Assembly (NCBI RefSeq): GCF_000407565.1 | Contig: NZ_ASWI01000003.1 | Coordinates: 235,001-299,000 of the forward strand | From: Enterococcus cecorum DSM 20682 = ATCC 43198 | GTDB taxonomy: Bacteria > Bacillota > Bacilli > Lactobacillales > Enterococcaceae | Reading direction: 5' to 3' | Length of the DNA stretch: 64,000 bases | Shown here: positions 50,767-59,868 of the stretch, in pieces | How the letters are laid out: each line of letters opens with the position of its first letter | How positions within the stretch are numbered: the first letter of the stretch is position 1 | The notes under the pieces: model-generated | What the model saw: the letters and a program-made list of their open reading frames with translations, nothing else | What the model was told of the DNA's origin: nothing | Database searches by the model: none | Program-made: the position numbers and the translations under genes

Positions 50767-52300
50767 AAAATCAGTATCTAGAACCTATTTAGTTGTCAAT
50801 GATTCTACTTTATGCAGCTCGCAGTTTCGTTTTCAACATAACTGGTAATGTATCCATAAATGCATCTACTAATAGCGTTATTTTTTTATCTGAAAGTTCA
50901 GTATAATCTGTAAGTATCGTTCTAAACATCTGTAGCAGCATTTGAAACGCTTGTATCCATGTGATATCCGCCATCTCATCAGAAAAATGTAGAAAAATCT
51001 CTCCTAGAGACCGAGTATCACTGGATTCCCTACTCTCTAGCGAAAGCATCATGTATCGTGTAAAAACAACCGCAGTATGCGCAGTCATTGCATCGTAGGA
51101 TAGGAAGTTACATTCTCTACTTAGGTTAAGATAGCTTTTGCATACCTTGAAGAAAACTTCTATATCCCAGCGTTTTCCATAAATTCGAATGATCTCATTT
51201 TCGTCCAAATTTACGTTTGTAGAAATCAAGCAGAGGTATTCTTTTCGTTTGTTACGATTTCGGACATAAACTACTTTAGCAGGAATGATAGCATCATCTT
51301 TTACAACTTCAATCGTTACCGAGAGTAAATATCTTGATTTTCCACGTCTCTTTTTGTTCTGGTTACAGATGGAAGCTAGAGACATGGCTTCGCCATTATA
51401 TCGAAAGAACATCTTTGGAGTTTTCTTTACCATACTAATTATATCATAGCCCATATTTTTTACGGCGTGGAGTGTACTTGGTGATGAAAACCAACTGTAG
51501 AAAAGAACGTATTTTGCTGGAATTTCAGCTTTCTTCGCTGCTTCTAGAAGCGTAAGCATTGCATGGGTTCCTTTTTTTATGGACAATTTTCTGCGTTTGT
51601 AACCAACAGTTCTTTTATCCATTTCTACTGCTTCATTCATTCAGTTTTTACTATTTTCCGTGGAAAGAAGAACGCTGTTTATCGGTAAGAAAGTGCACCC
51701 ATCTGACCAACCTAAAGTAAGCATTCGAAATCCGAATGCGTATTTATATTTTGCGTGATCATAGATTTTAGCAAGGAGTTCAACTTTTTTTGAACGGTTA
51801 CGTTCAAAAAGGGAATCATCAATGATAAGCACATTTACTCGATTTTCAGAGTTCAAAGGGACGATGTCTTCTTTGATGATTCGAGCTGAAAGAAGTGTTG
51901 TGAATCGAATCCAGTTAATCTGAATCATTTTCATGAAACGATACACTGTATCTTTTGCAAAAGAAGGCGTGTCTCTACCTGTAAGCATATTCATGTACAT
52001 GCTTCTGTTAGAAAAAATCAATAAAAACAGATAAAAATTTCTACCACAGGTACACCTTTCTTTTTGTAGGCGTTGGATGCTTTCAGAGCTGAGGAAATAT
52101 GAAATTTTATAAAAAATTTTTTGATAGATTTTGATAGTTGCTTATCGTTTTGAGTTATTTGTGTTATACTTTTAGTCATAGCATGAACCTCTGGGGGATG
52201 TTTTTTTGACTAACTTAATTATATCAAAACCGGATGGTTTCATGCTATTTTTATTGATTTATCAAGGTATTTAAGCACTTATTTAAGTGCGAAGTTTGAG
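50729..52300 (-). mobile_element. IS4-family insertion sequence (degenerate transposase)
   Basis: About 1.57 kb bounded by inverted ends CTCAAACTTCGCAC. Perfect inverted symmetry continues outward for seven more bases (TTAGTAA left, TTACTAA right), so the true repeat may be 21 bp. I see no direct target duplication. The right end is copied at 44293-44344. It truncates nrdI. Confidence 0.82.
50810..52179 (-). pseudogene. IS4-family transposase, frameshift and in-frame stop
   Basis: The apparent ATG at 52179 opens MTKSITQITQNDKQ and runs to KKKGVPVVEIF. A single-base shift near 52025-52030 is needed to continue as SNRSMYMNML. A TGA at 51641-51643 then interrupts the frame between TENSKN and MNEAVEM. 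Catalytic features are IIDDSLFERNRS (first Asp) and YGKRWDIEVFFKVCK, the IS4 Y-R-E-K signature. About 450 aa if repaired. It should be inactive alone. Confidence 0.85.
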
Positions 52301-52321
52301 TTACTAATCAAAGGAAACAGT

Positions 52322-52365
52322 CCCTGTATAGTATATGTCCGCTGAAGTTCATATACTATGCAGGG
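52322..52365 (-). terminator. long hairpin after the PfkB gene
   Basis: CCCTGTATAGTATATG pairs with CATATACTATGCAGGG (one G-T type mismatch) across 12 nt. The T-run is weak on either strand, but its position 39 bp after the PfkB stop fits termination. Confidence 0.65.
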
Positions 52366-52403
52366 GTTGTTAATATGTGTGAATTATAGTTCTATAAAAA
52401 TAT

Positions 52404-53357
52404 TCAGTTGATTTTTTTAATCATTATATCTTTATAAAAATCTTCTACTTTTTCTGTATCTATCATACCTGTGCCGGCAAATTGAGCGTTCGACATACCA
52501 CAAGCCATTGCATATTTTAAGCAATCAGTAGTGTCTAGATGTTTATCTAACCCATATGCAAATCCACCTACAGAAGAGTCTCCAGATCCTGTGGTACTTA
52601 CTATTTCAATCTTTGAAATAGTAATGTCATAAATTGTGTTGTCGATTTTTGCAATTCCTCCTTCGCCACCACAAGAAATCAAAATATTTTTAATACCCTT
52701 AAATTTTTCAAAATCCAAGTTTTTCAATAATTCATTTTTGGAATTAATGGATTTATTAATTAATTCCGCATATTCATGAATATTAGGTTTGATAAAGTCT
52801 GGAAGATATTCTTGTTGAGATAATAAAGTCTTAAGTTTATCACCTGAAATATCTAAAAGAATAGGGATTGTCTTAGATATATTTTCACGAATATATTTAA
52901 TCATTTGAATGTAAACTGTATTATTTGGATTATTTACTGAACCATTGATTGATATAACGGTTACATTATTCTGCTTACAAAATATTTTTAAATCTTCTAA
53001 TAATTGTTCAATCTTTTCATCGGAAATATGTGGTCCTGCTTCGACGATTTCAGTATGAGTGTCATTATCGTGCATAATGGTTATGGCGCTACGAGTCTCT
53101 TCATCTACTTCAATCATTTCTAAATTAAAAAGTTCTTCAGATTGTAAAGTTTTTCTTACAAAATTTCCCCAATCACCTCCAAGAAATCCAAATAGTGTAA
53201 CGTTACTTCCTAATAAACTACTTGTTCTGCCAGCATTGATACCTTTTCCACCAATAGATTTGACAGGGGCGGGTACTCTGTTATGTTTTCCGCTGCTAAA
53301 AGTTTCAGTGATATAGTTTAAATCGAGTGAGGGATTCATTGTTATAGTAATAATCAT
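52404..53357 (-). CDS. PfkB-type sugar-phosphate kinase (1-phosphofructokinase / tagatose-6-phosphate kinase family)
   Basis: A 317-aa ribokinase-fold kinase, probably phosphorylating a ketose phosphate at C1 with ATP to yield a bisphosphate. MNPSLDLNYIT and GGKGINAGRTSSLLG at the start bind sugar, and TTGSGDSSVGGFAYG near 250 holds the catalytic Asp. Similar to LacC/FruK. It overlaps the deoR gene by four bases (ATGA) and is divergent from the PTS genes. The exact substrate is unknown. Confidence 0.88.
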   Translation of the reverse strand: MIITITMNPSLDLNYITETFSSGKHNRVPAPVKSIGGKGINAGRTSSLLGSNVTLFGFLGGDWGNFVRKTLQSEELFNLEMIEVDEETRSAITIMHDNDTHTEIVEAGPHISDEKIEQLLEDLKIFCKQNNVTVISINGSVNNPNNTVYIQMIKYIRENISKTIPILLDISGDKLKTLLSQQEYLPDFIKPNIHEYAELINKSINSKNELLKNLDFEKFKGIKNILISCGGEGGIAKIDNTIYDITISKIEIVSTTGSGDSSVGGFAYGLDKHLDTTDCLKYAMACGMSNAQFAGTGMIDTEKVEDFYKDIMIKKIN

Positions 53358-54115
53358 CGTATCGGCTCCTTAATAATTTGTGTGAATTTGGAATATTTAT
53401 TAAATTTTGTTATATCAATAGTATTATCTGTAATAAGTCCGTCAAAATTTGAGAGATTTTCAAATGTATATACATCACTTCTTCCTAGTTTAGAAGCATC
53501 TGCCACGATGTATTTTTTTTGAGATTGTCTTAATGCAGCTAACTGTATACCGCCTTCCAAATATTGGGCGGTAGTGACATTATTTTCAAAAACGCCATTT
53601 GTCGAGGCAAAAGAATAATTAATATTGATATTTTCAAGAGATTTTTCTGCTGTTGATCCAACAAATTCCTCGGTTATAGGTGAAAATTCACCACCTGTTA
53701 GCATTAAGCGATAATTGGTTTTTTCTTTTAAATAAAGAAAAGCAATTAAACTGTTTGTAATGATAAATAGCTCTCTCTTTTTTATGTAAGGTAGAGAGTG
53801 GAAAATGGTTGTTCCAGCACCGAGATAAACAGTAGAATTTTCAGTGATAATTGAATTAATAATACTCCCGATATATTTCTTCTGACTGACATTTACATCT
53901 ATTTTTTCTTTAGTTGAAAGTTCTTTGGCTAAAAAATTAATTTTTTCAACGCCACCGTATAGCCTATTTACTTTTCCTTCTTTATCTAATTCAGAGATAT
54001 CTCTTCTAATTGTCATTTCAGATACATCGAGGATAGAGGCAATTTCGGAATTTGTTAGATACTCAGATTCATTAACTAATTCTAGGATTCGCTCTTGTCT
54101 CTCTTTTTTTAACAT
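53354..54115 (-). CDS. DeoR-family transcriptional regulator
   Basis: A 253-aa repressor-type protein. The N-terminal HTH_DeoR (LTNSEIASILDVSEMTIRRD) is followed by a sugar-phosphate-binding DeoRC domain (VYLGAGTTIFHSLPY, ITNSLIAFLYL, LTGGEF). It is divergent from the GatABC-type PTS and cotranscribed with the PfkB kinase. It probably represses both units. Sequences ACTTTGTT near its own start and AACAAAGT before the PTS genes could be operator halves. Confidence 0.9.
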   Translation of the reverse strand: MLKKERQERILELVNESEYLTNSEIASILDVSEMTIRRDISELDKEGKVNRLYGGVEKINFLAKELSTKEKIDVNVSQKKYIGSIINSIITENSTVYLGAGTTIFHSLPYIKKRELFIITNSLIAFLYLKEKTNYRLMLTGGEFSPITEEFVGSTAEKSLENININYSFASTNGVFENNVTTAQYLEGGIQLAALRQSQKKYIVADASKLGRSDVYTFENLSNFDGLITDNTIDITKFNKYSKFTQIIKEPIR

Positions 54116-54228
54116 GTAGTATTCCCTCCTTTTAAAGATTGTTCGACTTTGTTCAAGTTAATTATATTTATAAATGATAGATATTTCAAGAACTAATTAT
54201 AATTTTTGAAATTATTTAAATAAAAAAT

Positions 54229-54286
54229 TCGTAAACGCTTGCTTTTTATTTTTTTTTTTGTTAATATGTGTTCGTGGATGTATAAT
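54229..54286 (+). promoter_or_regulatory. cre site and promoter of the PTS operon
   Basis: TCGTAAACGCTTGCT (54229-54243) matches the CcpA site consensus with one mismatch. TTGTTA (54258-54263) and TATAAT (54281-54286) are 17 bp apart. The cre lies just upstream of -35, where CcpA can repress or activate. Confidence 0.65.
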
Positions 54287-54321
54287 ACAAACAAAGTTTA
54301 ACAAAGAAGGTGTTTGATGAT

Positions 54322-54783
54322 ATGGAATTCTATGAAATGTTTAAAGAAGAATTGGTTTCTATAAATGTAGAAGTTGATTCTAAAGAACAATTATTTTCAT
54401 ATGTAGCAAAAAGGTTAAAAGAAGGGAGGTATGTTAAGGATTCTTATTTAGAAGGTATAACAAAAAGAGAGGAGGAATTTCCAACAGGATTAATCACAAA
54501 AAATCTAAATATCGCTCTTCCCCATTCTGATCCAGAACACATTAGGGAGCCATTTATATATGTAGTAAGAATTAATAATAATGTGACTGTTAAACAAATG
54601 GGTGATAATCAAGAAATGAAAGTCAAGGATTTCTTTTTCCTTGGTATCAAAGAACCTTCTGGACAGGTTGGTGTATTGCAATCATTAATGAATTTATTTA
54701 TGAATGATGACTTTGTAAAAGAGTATATCGAAGCGCAAAGTCAGGAAGAAATTTTTAATACAATAAAAAAATATTTTAAATAA
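54322..54783 (+). CDS. PTS IIA component, galactitol/fructose type
   Basis: A 153-aa IIA domain of the mannitol/fructose superfamily. The phosphorylated His is in NIALPHSDPEH near residue 70, and EEFPTGL precedes it. I chose the ATG at 54322 because AAAGAAGG lies 11 nt before it; an in-frame GTG at 54310 overlaps that site. It takes phosphate from HPr and passes it to the IIB encoded next. Confidence 0.9.
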   Translation: MEFYEMFKEELVSINVEVDSKEQLFSYVAKRLKEGRYVKDSYLEGITKREEEFPTGLITKNLNIALPHSDPEHIREPFIYVVRINNNVTVKQMGDNQEMKVKDFFFLGIKEPSGQVGVLQSLMNLFMNDDFVKEYIEAQSQEEIFNTIKKYFK

Positions 54784-54798
54784 TTGGAGTGATTAGTT

Positions 54799-55098
54799 AT
54801 GAAAAAAAGATTAATCGTAGCATGCGGTAGTGGGGTTGCAACCAGTCAAACAATTGCAAGTAAAATTCAAAGTAAGTTTGAAGAAGATGGTATTAACTTT
54901 CCAGTAGATGCCGTAGATTATAAATCAATTCAAAATGAATTACCTACAGCAGGAATTTACGTATATGTAGCTCAACCAGATAGTGAAGTATTGGCGAAAG
55001 CTGAAGAATTAGGAGTACATGTTTTTCCAGGGATTCCTTTCTTAACAGGAATGGGCATGGATGATATTTATCAACAAATTACTGAATTAGTTAAGTAG
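54799..55098 (+). CDS. PTS IIB component, galactitol type
   Basis: A 99-aa IIB domain. The phosphocysteine lies in the P-loop VACGSGVATSQT near residue 8. C-terminal GIPFLTGMGMDDIYQQI is typical of GatB. RBS TTGGAGTG is upstream. It phosphorylates the incoming sugar bound to IIC. Confidence 0.9.
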   Translation: MKKRLIVACGSGVATSQTIASKIQSKFEEDGINFPVDAVDYKSIQNELPTAGIYVYVAQPDSEVLAKAEELGVHVFPGIPFLTGMGMDDIYQQITELVK

Positions 55099-55107
55099 GT
55101 GAGAACT

Positions 55108-56469
55108 ATGGAAATCTTTCAAAATGTGATTAATTATATCTTAAATTTGGGTTCTGCGATTTTCGTTCCGCTAATTATTATGATTTTAGGATTATTAGCA
55201 GGAATGAAATTTAAGAAAGCATTTATGTCAGCGATTACACTAGGTATTGCCTTTAGTGGCATGTCAATGGTTATCAACTATATGGGTAATGCGGTTAGTC
55301 CTGCATCTGAAGCACTAGCTAAAAATACAGGCATCCACTTACCAGCACTAGATTTAGGATGGACTGGTGCGGCAAGTATTACATGGTCATGGACATATGC
55401 TTTTGTATTTTTCGCTGTTACACTAGGTGTTAATTTCGTTATGTTGATTTTCAACTTAACAAAAACATTGAATGTGGATATGTGGAATGTTTGGGGAAAA
55501 GCTTTGACTGCTTATCTTGTATACTATGTTTCTGGTAGCTTAATTGCCGGTTTTGCAGCTGCAGCTATTCAAGTAGTTTTAGAATTGAAGTTAGGGGACA
55601 TGTTCCAACGACACATTCAAGACTTAACAGGAATTCCGTTAGTTACAGTAACTCACTTTATGACTTCTGCAGCAGTGTTCCTATTCCCATTTAACTGGTT
55701 GATGGATAAGATTCCGTTTTTCAATAAACGCGCAGATACAAATGCTTTAAAACAAAAAATTGGTATCTTCTCTGAAAACTCTGTAATGGGATTCATTATT
55801 GGTTTAGGATTAGGTTTTGCAGCCGCTTATGGTGTTTCAGGATCATTAAACCTAGCTATTCAAGTTGCAACAGCTCTATCACTATTCCCAATGATTTCTA
55901 AGATGTTTATGCAATCATTGTCTCCTCTAGCTGATGCAATGTCAGAATTTATGAAGAAACGTTTCAAAGATCGTGAAGTATATATCGGTTTAGACTGGCC
56001 AATCTTAGCTGGACGTTCTGAAGTTTGGGTATGTGCAATTTTAATGGTTCCAGTATTCTTAGGATATGCTGTTATTTTGCCAGGGAACCAAGTATTACCT
56101 TTAGCGGGGATCATTAACTACTCAATTGCTGTTGGTGGTTTGCTATTAACTGGTGGTAACTTAGCACGTATGTTAGTTTTAGGTATTATTTCAATGCCAA
56201 TTTATCTATACGGTGCAACATATTTGGCTCCAATTTTAAGTGGATTAGCAGAAAAAACAGGTGCTGTAGAAGGATTTAAGAAAGGTTCATTAATTACATG
56301 GTCATCTATTGAAGGTCCTGAATATCGTATTATGTTTGCTGAAATGTTTAATAAGAATATTTTTGCAATTGTAGGTATGATAGTATTCCTTGTATTGTTC
56401 GTATTGTTATATCGTTATATGACATCTATTAAAGTTCCTAGTGAACGTTATGAAGAATTAAAGAAATAA
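55108..56469 (+). CDS. PTS IIC component, galactitol (GatC) family
   Basis: A 453-aa polytopic permease with about 10-12 helices. NYILNLGSAIFVPLIIMILG and GMKFKKAFMSAITLGIAFSG are the GatC start pattern. I chose the ATG at 55108 because AGGTGA precedes it; the GTG at 55099 lies within that site. It is complete, unlike the second IIC of the window. The substrate could be galactitol or another pentitol/hexitol. Confidence 0.9.
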   Translation: MEIFQNVINYILNLGSAIFVPLIIMILGLLAGMKFKKAFMSAITLGIAFSGMSMVINYMGNAVSPASEALAKNTGIHLPALDLGWTGAASITWSWTYAFVFFAVTLGVNFVMLIFNLTKTLNVDMWNVWGKALTAYLVYYVSGSLIAGFAAAAIQVVLELKLGDMFQRHIQDLTGIPLVTVTHFMTSAAVFLFPFNWLMDKIPFFNKRADTNALKQKIGIFSENSVMGFIIGLGLGFAAAYGVSGSLNLAIQVATALSLFPMISKMFMQSLSPLADAMSEFMKKRFKDREVYIGLDWPILAGRSEVWVCAILMVPVFLGYAVILPGNQVLPLAGIINYSIAVGGLLLTGGNLARMLVLGIISMPIYLYGATYLAPILSGLAEKTGAVEGFKKGSLITWSSIEGPEYRIMFAEMFNKNIFAIVGMIVFLVLFVLLYRYMTSIKVPSERYEELKK

Positions 56470-56487
56470 ATTAATGAGGTGAGAGAA

Positions 56488-56760
56488 ATGAGTAAAGGAA
56501 AGAAATTTGAAGTTGAGAAATTAAAATGGATATTCTTGTTATTCATTTCTCTCTTGATATTTTTAGTTGCTTTATATACTCGTATTTATATATTGAATCT
56601 TGTAGTAATTTTGTTGGCGTTCTACATCTATAAAAATGGTGATGCAGTAATGTTTAAAGAGTATAACGAACGGCAAAGAAAGAAAATTGAAGAAGGAAGA
56701 GTAATTCGTGAAGCAACTAAGGAAATTATACAAACCAGAAAATTTTTAAATAAAAAGTAG
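56488..56760 (+). CDS. small membrane protein of the PTS operon
   Basis: A 90-aa protein with two adjacent hydrophobic helices (IFLLFISLLIFLVALYT and ILNLVVILLAFYIY) between charged ends. It is not recognised. It lies between the IIC and aldolase genes, 18 bp after one and 12 bp before the other, so it is part of the operon. Start taken at ATG after GAGGTGAGAG. Confidence 0.75.
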   Translation: MSKGKKFEVEKLKWIFLLFISLLIFLVALYTRIYILNLVVILLAFYIYKNGDAVMFKEYNERQRKKIEEGRVIREATKEIIQTRKFLNKK

Positions 56761-56772
56761 GAGGATGTAAGA

Positions 56773-57525
56773 ATGTCAGATGGTAGAATGATTTTTGAAA
56801 GAGAAAGAGAAGATTTAGCACATATTGTGAGAGTGATTTTCCAACGAAAGAATACCAATGTCGCTGGTGGAAACTTTTCATTCAAAACAACTGATAAAGA
56901 TGGTAAAGAATATATCATTATGACACCAACTATGATGTCTGAAGCATATCTAGGAGAATTATCACCTGCACAGATTCTTGTTGTTGAGCCTCATACCAGA
57001 AAAATTATTGATGGTGTAGGTAAATTGACGCGTGAAATTAATATGCACGAAGCAATTTATGATGCTAATCCAGAAATTCGTGCAGTCTTACATGCACATG
57101 CTCCAAATGCAATGTTTTGGGCAACTAGTGGATTACCAATGCCTAACTTAACTGAAGCTACTCAAAAAATTGCCGGAGTTCCTGTTATGCCTTTTGAACC
57201 AAACTGTTCTGAAGAGTTAGCGGAAATTACTAGCACTTATGTTAAAGAGCATGATTTAAAATTACCTCATATGTTATTACTTGATTCACACGGCGTAATA
57301 ATTAATGCTGGGGGCGAATCAGGTATAGAAGCAATTCACAAAGCATTACAAATTCTTGATACAGTAGAATGGAATGCAGAAATTGCTTATAAACAATCTA
57401 TTTTCCAAGCTCTAGGTTTACTTGACGGATTTTATTCTAAAGGTGAAAAAGTAGGAACATTAGAGGATTTAAAAAATAAGAAAATAATTTACAATACTGC
57501 TAAAATTGCTGCAGGTGGGGATTAA
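56773..57525 (+). CDS. class II aldolase/adducin-family protein (fuculose-phosphate aldolase-like)
   Basis: 250 aa. NVAGGNFSFK near 34 binds phosphate. VLHAHAPNAMFW near 108 gives the zinc-binding His-x-His, a third His is in LLLDSHGVII near 170, and the catalytic acid is likely the Glu in MHEAIYD near 95. Members cleave or epimerise ketose 1- or 5-phosphates. With GatABC uptake and a PfkB kinase it probably splits the phosphorylated sugar. There is no sugar-phosphate dehydrogenase in the operon. RBS AGGAGG is upstream. Confidence 0.85.
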   Translation: MSDGRMIFEREREDLAHIVRVIFQRKNTNVAGGNFSFKTTDKDGKEYIIMTPTMMSEAYLGELSPAQILVVEPHTRKIIDGVGKLTREINMHEAIYDANPEIRAVLHAHAPNAMFWATSGLPMPNLTEATQKIAGVPVMPFEPNCSEELAEITSTYVKEHDLKLPHMLLLDSHGVIINAGGESGIEAIHKALQILDTVEWNAEIAYKQSIFQALGLLDGFYSKGEKVGTLEDLKNKKIIYNTAKIAAGGD

Positions 57526-57683
57526 TAGTAAATTAGATATGATAAAATCGATTGAGTGTTTTAATTGATATTCTTTATGTCAATAAGACAAATAAAATAT
57601 CTAAAAAAATTTCATTAGATGGGACTTGTACCGACCCCAAAAAGTTAGACCATAAAATCTAACAATTGGAGGTCGGTATTTTT

Positions 57684-58262
57684 ATGTCCAAATATTCTTT
57701 TGAGTTTAAAAAGCAAGTTGTAAATGCTTATCTTAATGGCGAAGGTGGTTATACTTATCTTGCAAATAAGTTCGGCATTCCATCTGATAATAAAGTTAAA
57801 CTATGGGTGGATAATTACAATGCATTTGGCGATGAAGGATTAAAACGTTCTAGAAAAAAAGATTTTTATTCTTTTGAAAAGAAGCTTTCTATAGTAGAGT
57901 TATATTTATCAAGTGAAATCTCATATCAAGATTTAGCTCTGCAAGAAGGAATTACTAATCCAAGTATGATCACAAATTGGGTGAGTCGCTTTCGTGCAGC
58001 TGGTCCTGATGCCCTAAGACCACGCAAGAAGGGACGAAAGAAAACATTGAATACAACTAATGGCAATACACAAAACAAACCAGTTGAAGAATCTTCTGTT
58101 GATACAAGTGCAGAACATGTAAAAGAGCTAGAAGAGGAACTTCTTAAATTGAGAATTGAGAATGCCTTTTTAAAAGAACTGAGGAGGCTGCGTTTAGAGG
58201 ACGAGGAAAAAATGAGAGAAAGGCACTCGTCATCAACAGTCTCCGACGAGAATTCAAACTAA
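57684..58262 (+). CDS. IS3-family transposase OrfA (copy 4)
   Basis: 192 aa; same start signals (GGAGG then ATG). It has MITNW like copy 3 and otherwise matches copies 1 and 2. Confidence 0.92.
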   Translation: MSKYSFEFKKQVVNAYLNGEGGYTYLANKFGIPSDNKVKLWVDNYNAFGDEGLKRSRKKDFYSFEKKLSIVELYLSSEISYQDLALQEGITNPSMITNWVSRFRAAGPDALRPRKKGRKKTLNTTNGNTQNKPVEESSVDTSAEHVKELEEELLKLRIENAFLKELRRLRLEDEEKMRERHSSSTVSDENSN

Positions 58263-58285
58263 AAGACCTTCTCTCTTATACAGGC

Positions 58286-59104
58286 ATGCCTAAAGCAACA
58301 TATATGTATTGGCAAAAACGATTTGATAGAGAAAATCCTGACAAAGAACTTGAAGAAAAAATCCAAGAAATCCGTAAGAATAATAAGGATTACGGATATC
58401 GTAGAATACATGGAGAGCTTCATAATCAGGGATATCTCATCAACAAAAAGAAGGTTCAGCGAATAGTTCAAAAACTTGGCTTGCAGGTGACATCCTACAC
58501 ACGCAAAAGTAGGAAATATAGTTCCTATAGGGGCAGGACTGGTACCATTGCACCCAACAGAATTCGCAGACGCTTTAATACGCACATACCCCATCAAAAA
58601 ATCACAACGGATACGACTGAATTTAAGTATTATGAAGTTGATGTCAAAGGACATATGACAATGCATAAGCTGTATTTAGATCCATTTATGGATATGTGTA
58701 ATGGAGAAATACTAAGTTACGGCATCGATAAGAAACCTTCAGCAAAGAATGTAATGAATGCCTTGGATAAAGCCATTGAAATCACTTCAGACTGCCCTTA
58801 TAGACGAACATTCCATTCTGACCAGGGTTGGGCATACCAGATGAAGGCATACTCTCACAGGCTAAAAGAAGAACGAATATTTCAAAGCATGTCTCGAAAG
58901 GGCAACTGTCTAGATAATTCCGTAATGGAGAATTTCTTCGGTCTGCTTAAGCAAGAGATATACTATGGCGTTATTTACTATAGCTATGAGGAATTAAAAA
59001 TGGAAATAGAACGATTTATAAAGTATTATAATGAACAACGAATAAAAGAAAAGTTAGGATGGATGAGTCCTGTTCAATATAGGCTCCATCTTTTAGCTGC
59101 ATAA
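58286..59104 (+). CDS. IS3-family transposase OrfB (copy 4)
   Basis: 272 aa with the DDE residues intact. It has YRGRTG and SYGID like copy 1, and YGVIYY like copy 3. Confidence 0.92.
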   Translation: MPKATYMYWQKRFDRENPDKELEEKIQEIRKNNKDYGYRRIHGELHNQGYLINKKKVQRIVQKLGLQVTSYTRKSRKYSSYRGRTGTIAPNRIRRRFNTHIPHQKITTDTTEFKYYEVDVKGHMTMHKLYLDPFMDMCNGEILSYGIDKKPSAKNVMNALDKAIEITSDCPYRRTFHSDQGWAYQMKAYSHRLKEERIFQSMSRKGNCLDNSVMENFFGLLKQEIYYGVIYYSYEELKMEIERFIKYYNEQRIKEKLGWMSPVQYRLHLLAA

Positions 59105-59163
59105 TGAAAACGAGACGACCGGAGTCGTCTCGTAAAAAAGTCTAACTTTTGGGGGTCACCTCA

Positions 59164-59868
59164 ACTGACTCATTAGTCCTTTTTATACAAAAAATCGGAG
59201 AAATTGATAATAGGAGTTTCTTCGATTTTTTTTGATATAAAATAATTTGGAAAAAAGCTCCAATAATTTACAAATTGATATATTTTCAAATAAAATTATT
59301 TGATTATAGATTAGATAGTAGATAGAAATATAGAATTTCCACTTTTTGCGACAATTTAAATGTCTATTATTTTTTTGAAGAAGCTATATTGTATCTTTTA
59401 TTAAGTAAACAAAGTGAATTTATGCTAGACAATAATTTGATGAGGGAAGATTCTGGTAAAATAGTGTCAGTAGTTATTCGAGACATACAAATCACATTTT
59501 AAAGATATTACTGAAAGAAAAAAACAAAGTTATCAAAAACAAAATTTGTAAAAAATTTATCTGTAATGTCATATGCTGCTAATAAAGTATTGAATGAATT
59601 ATTAAAAGAAAGCTATATAGAAAAAGTGGGTTAAAGTATTACATCGCTTGAAATAATATTGAATGAGTAAAAATGTAATAGCTACAATTATCCAATTATG
59701 AATATAGAGAGAATTACCTTAATAAAAATGGTAAATTCTCTCTTTTTTTATTTTGATTTTTATGCGTTACAAAAATAGAAAAATAGCATGACAAAATCTA
59801 GTTTGACTTAAGGTTTTTAATAGCTAAGGATAAGCATATAATGAAATATGTAGGAGGGATAAAATAAA
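59164..59868. other. 705-bp gap with decayed coding sequence
   Basis: No intact gene. Short open pieces on the + strand between 59420 and 59640 (MLDNNLMREDSGKIVSVVIR, and MSYAANKVLNELLKESYIEK) are separated by stops and look like a decayed gene. A true terminator follows at 59706. The last ~100 bp should hold the promoter of the PRD regulator; AGGAGG at about 59852 is its ribosome binding site. Confidence 0.45.
59706..59750 (+). terminator. terminator after the decayed gene
   Basis: AGAGAGAATTACC pairs perfectly with GGTAAATTCTCTCT (one bulge) and is followed by TTTTTTTAT. Confidence 0.88.

Larger units (their letters stand above)
57627..59163 (+). mobile_element. IS3-family insertion sequence, copy 4
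   Basis: 1537 bp, target duplication ACT (57624-57626 and 59164-59166). It separates the galactitol-type PTS operon from the second PTS locus and lies about 100 bp after the aldolase gene. Confidence 0.96.
57621..59184 (+). terminator. probable PTS-operon terminator, split by IS copy 4
   Basis: GGGACT (57621-57626) and AGTCCT (59175-59180), followed by TTTTTA, form a 6-bp stem with a T-tail when the IS and one ACT are removed. It is weaker than the hairpins at copies 1 and 3. Confidence 0.55.

Noticed and set aside
44293-52300. Claiming a functional composite transposon
   Set aside because: The left IS is only a 52-bp relic and the right transposase is broken by a frameshift and a stop, so current mobility is unlikely.
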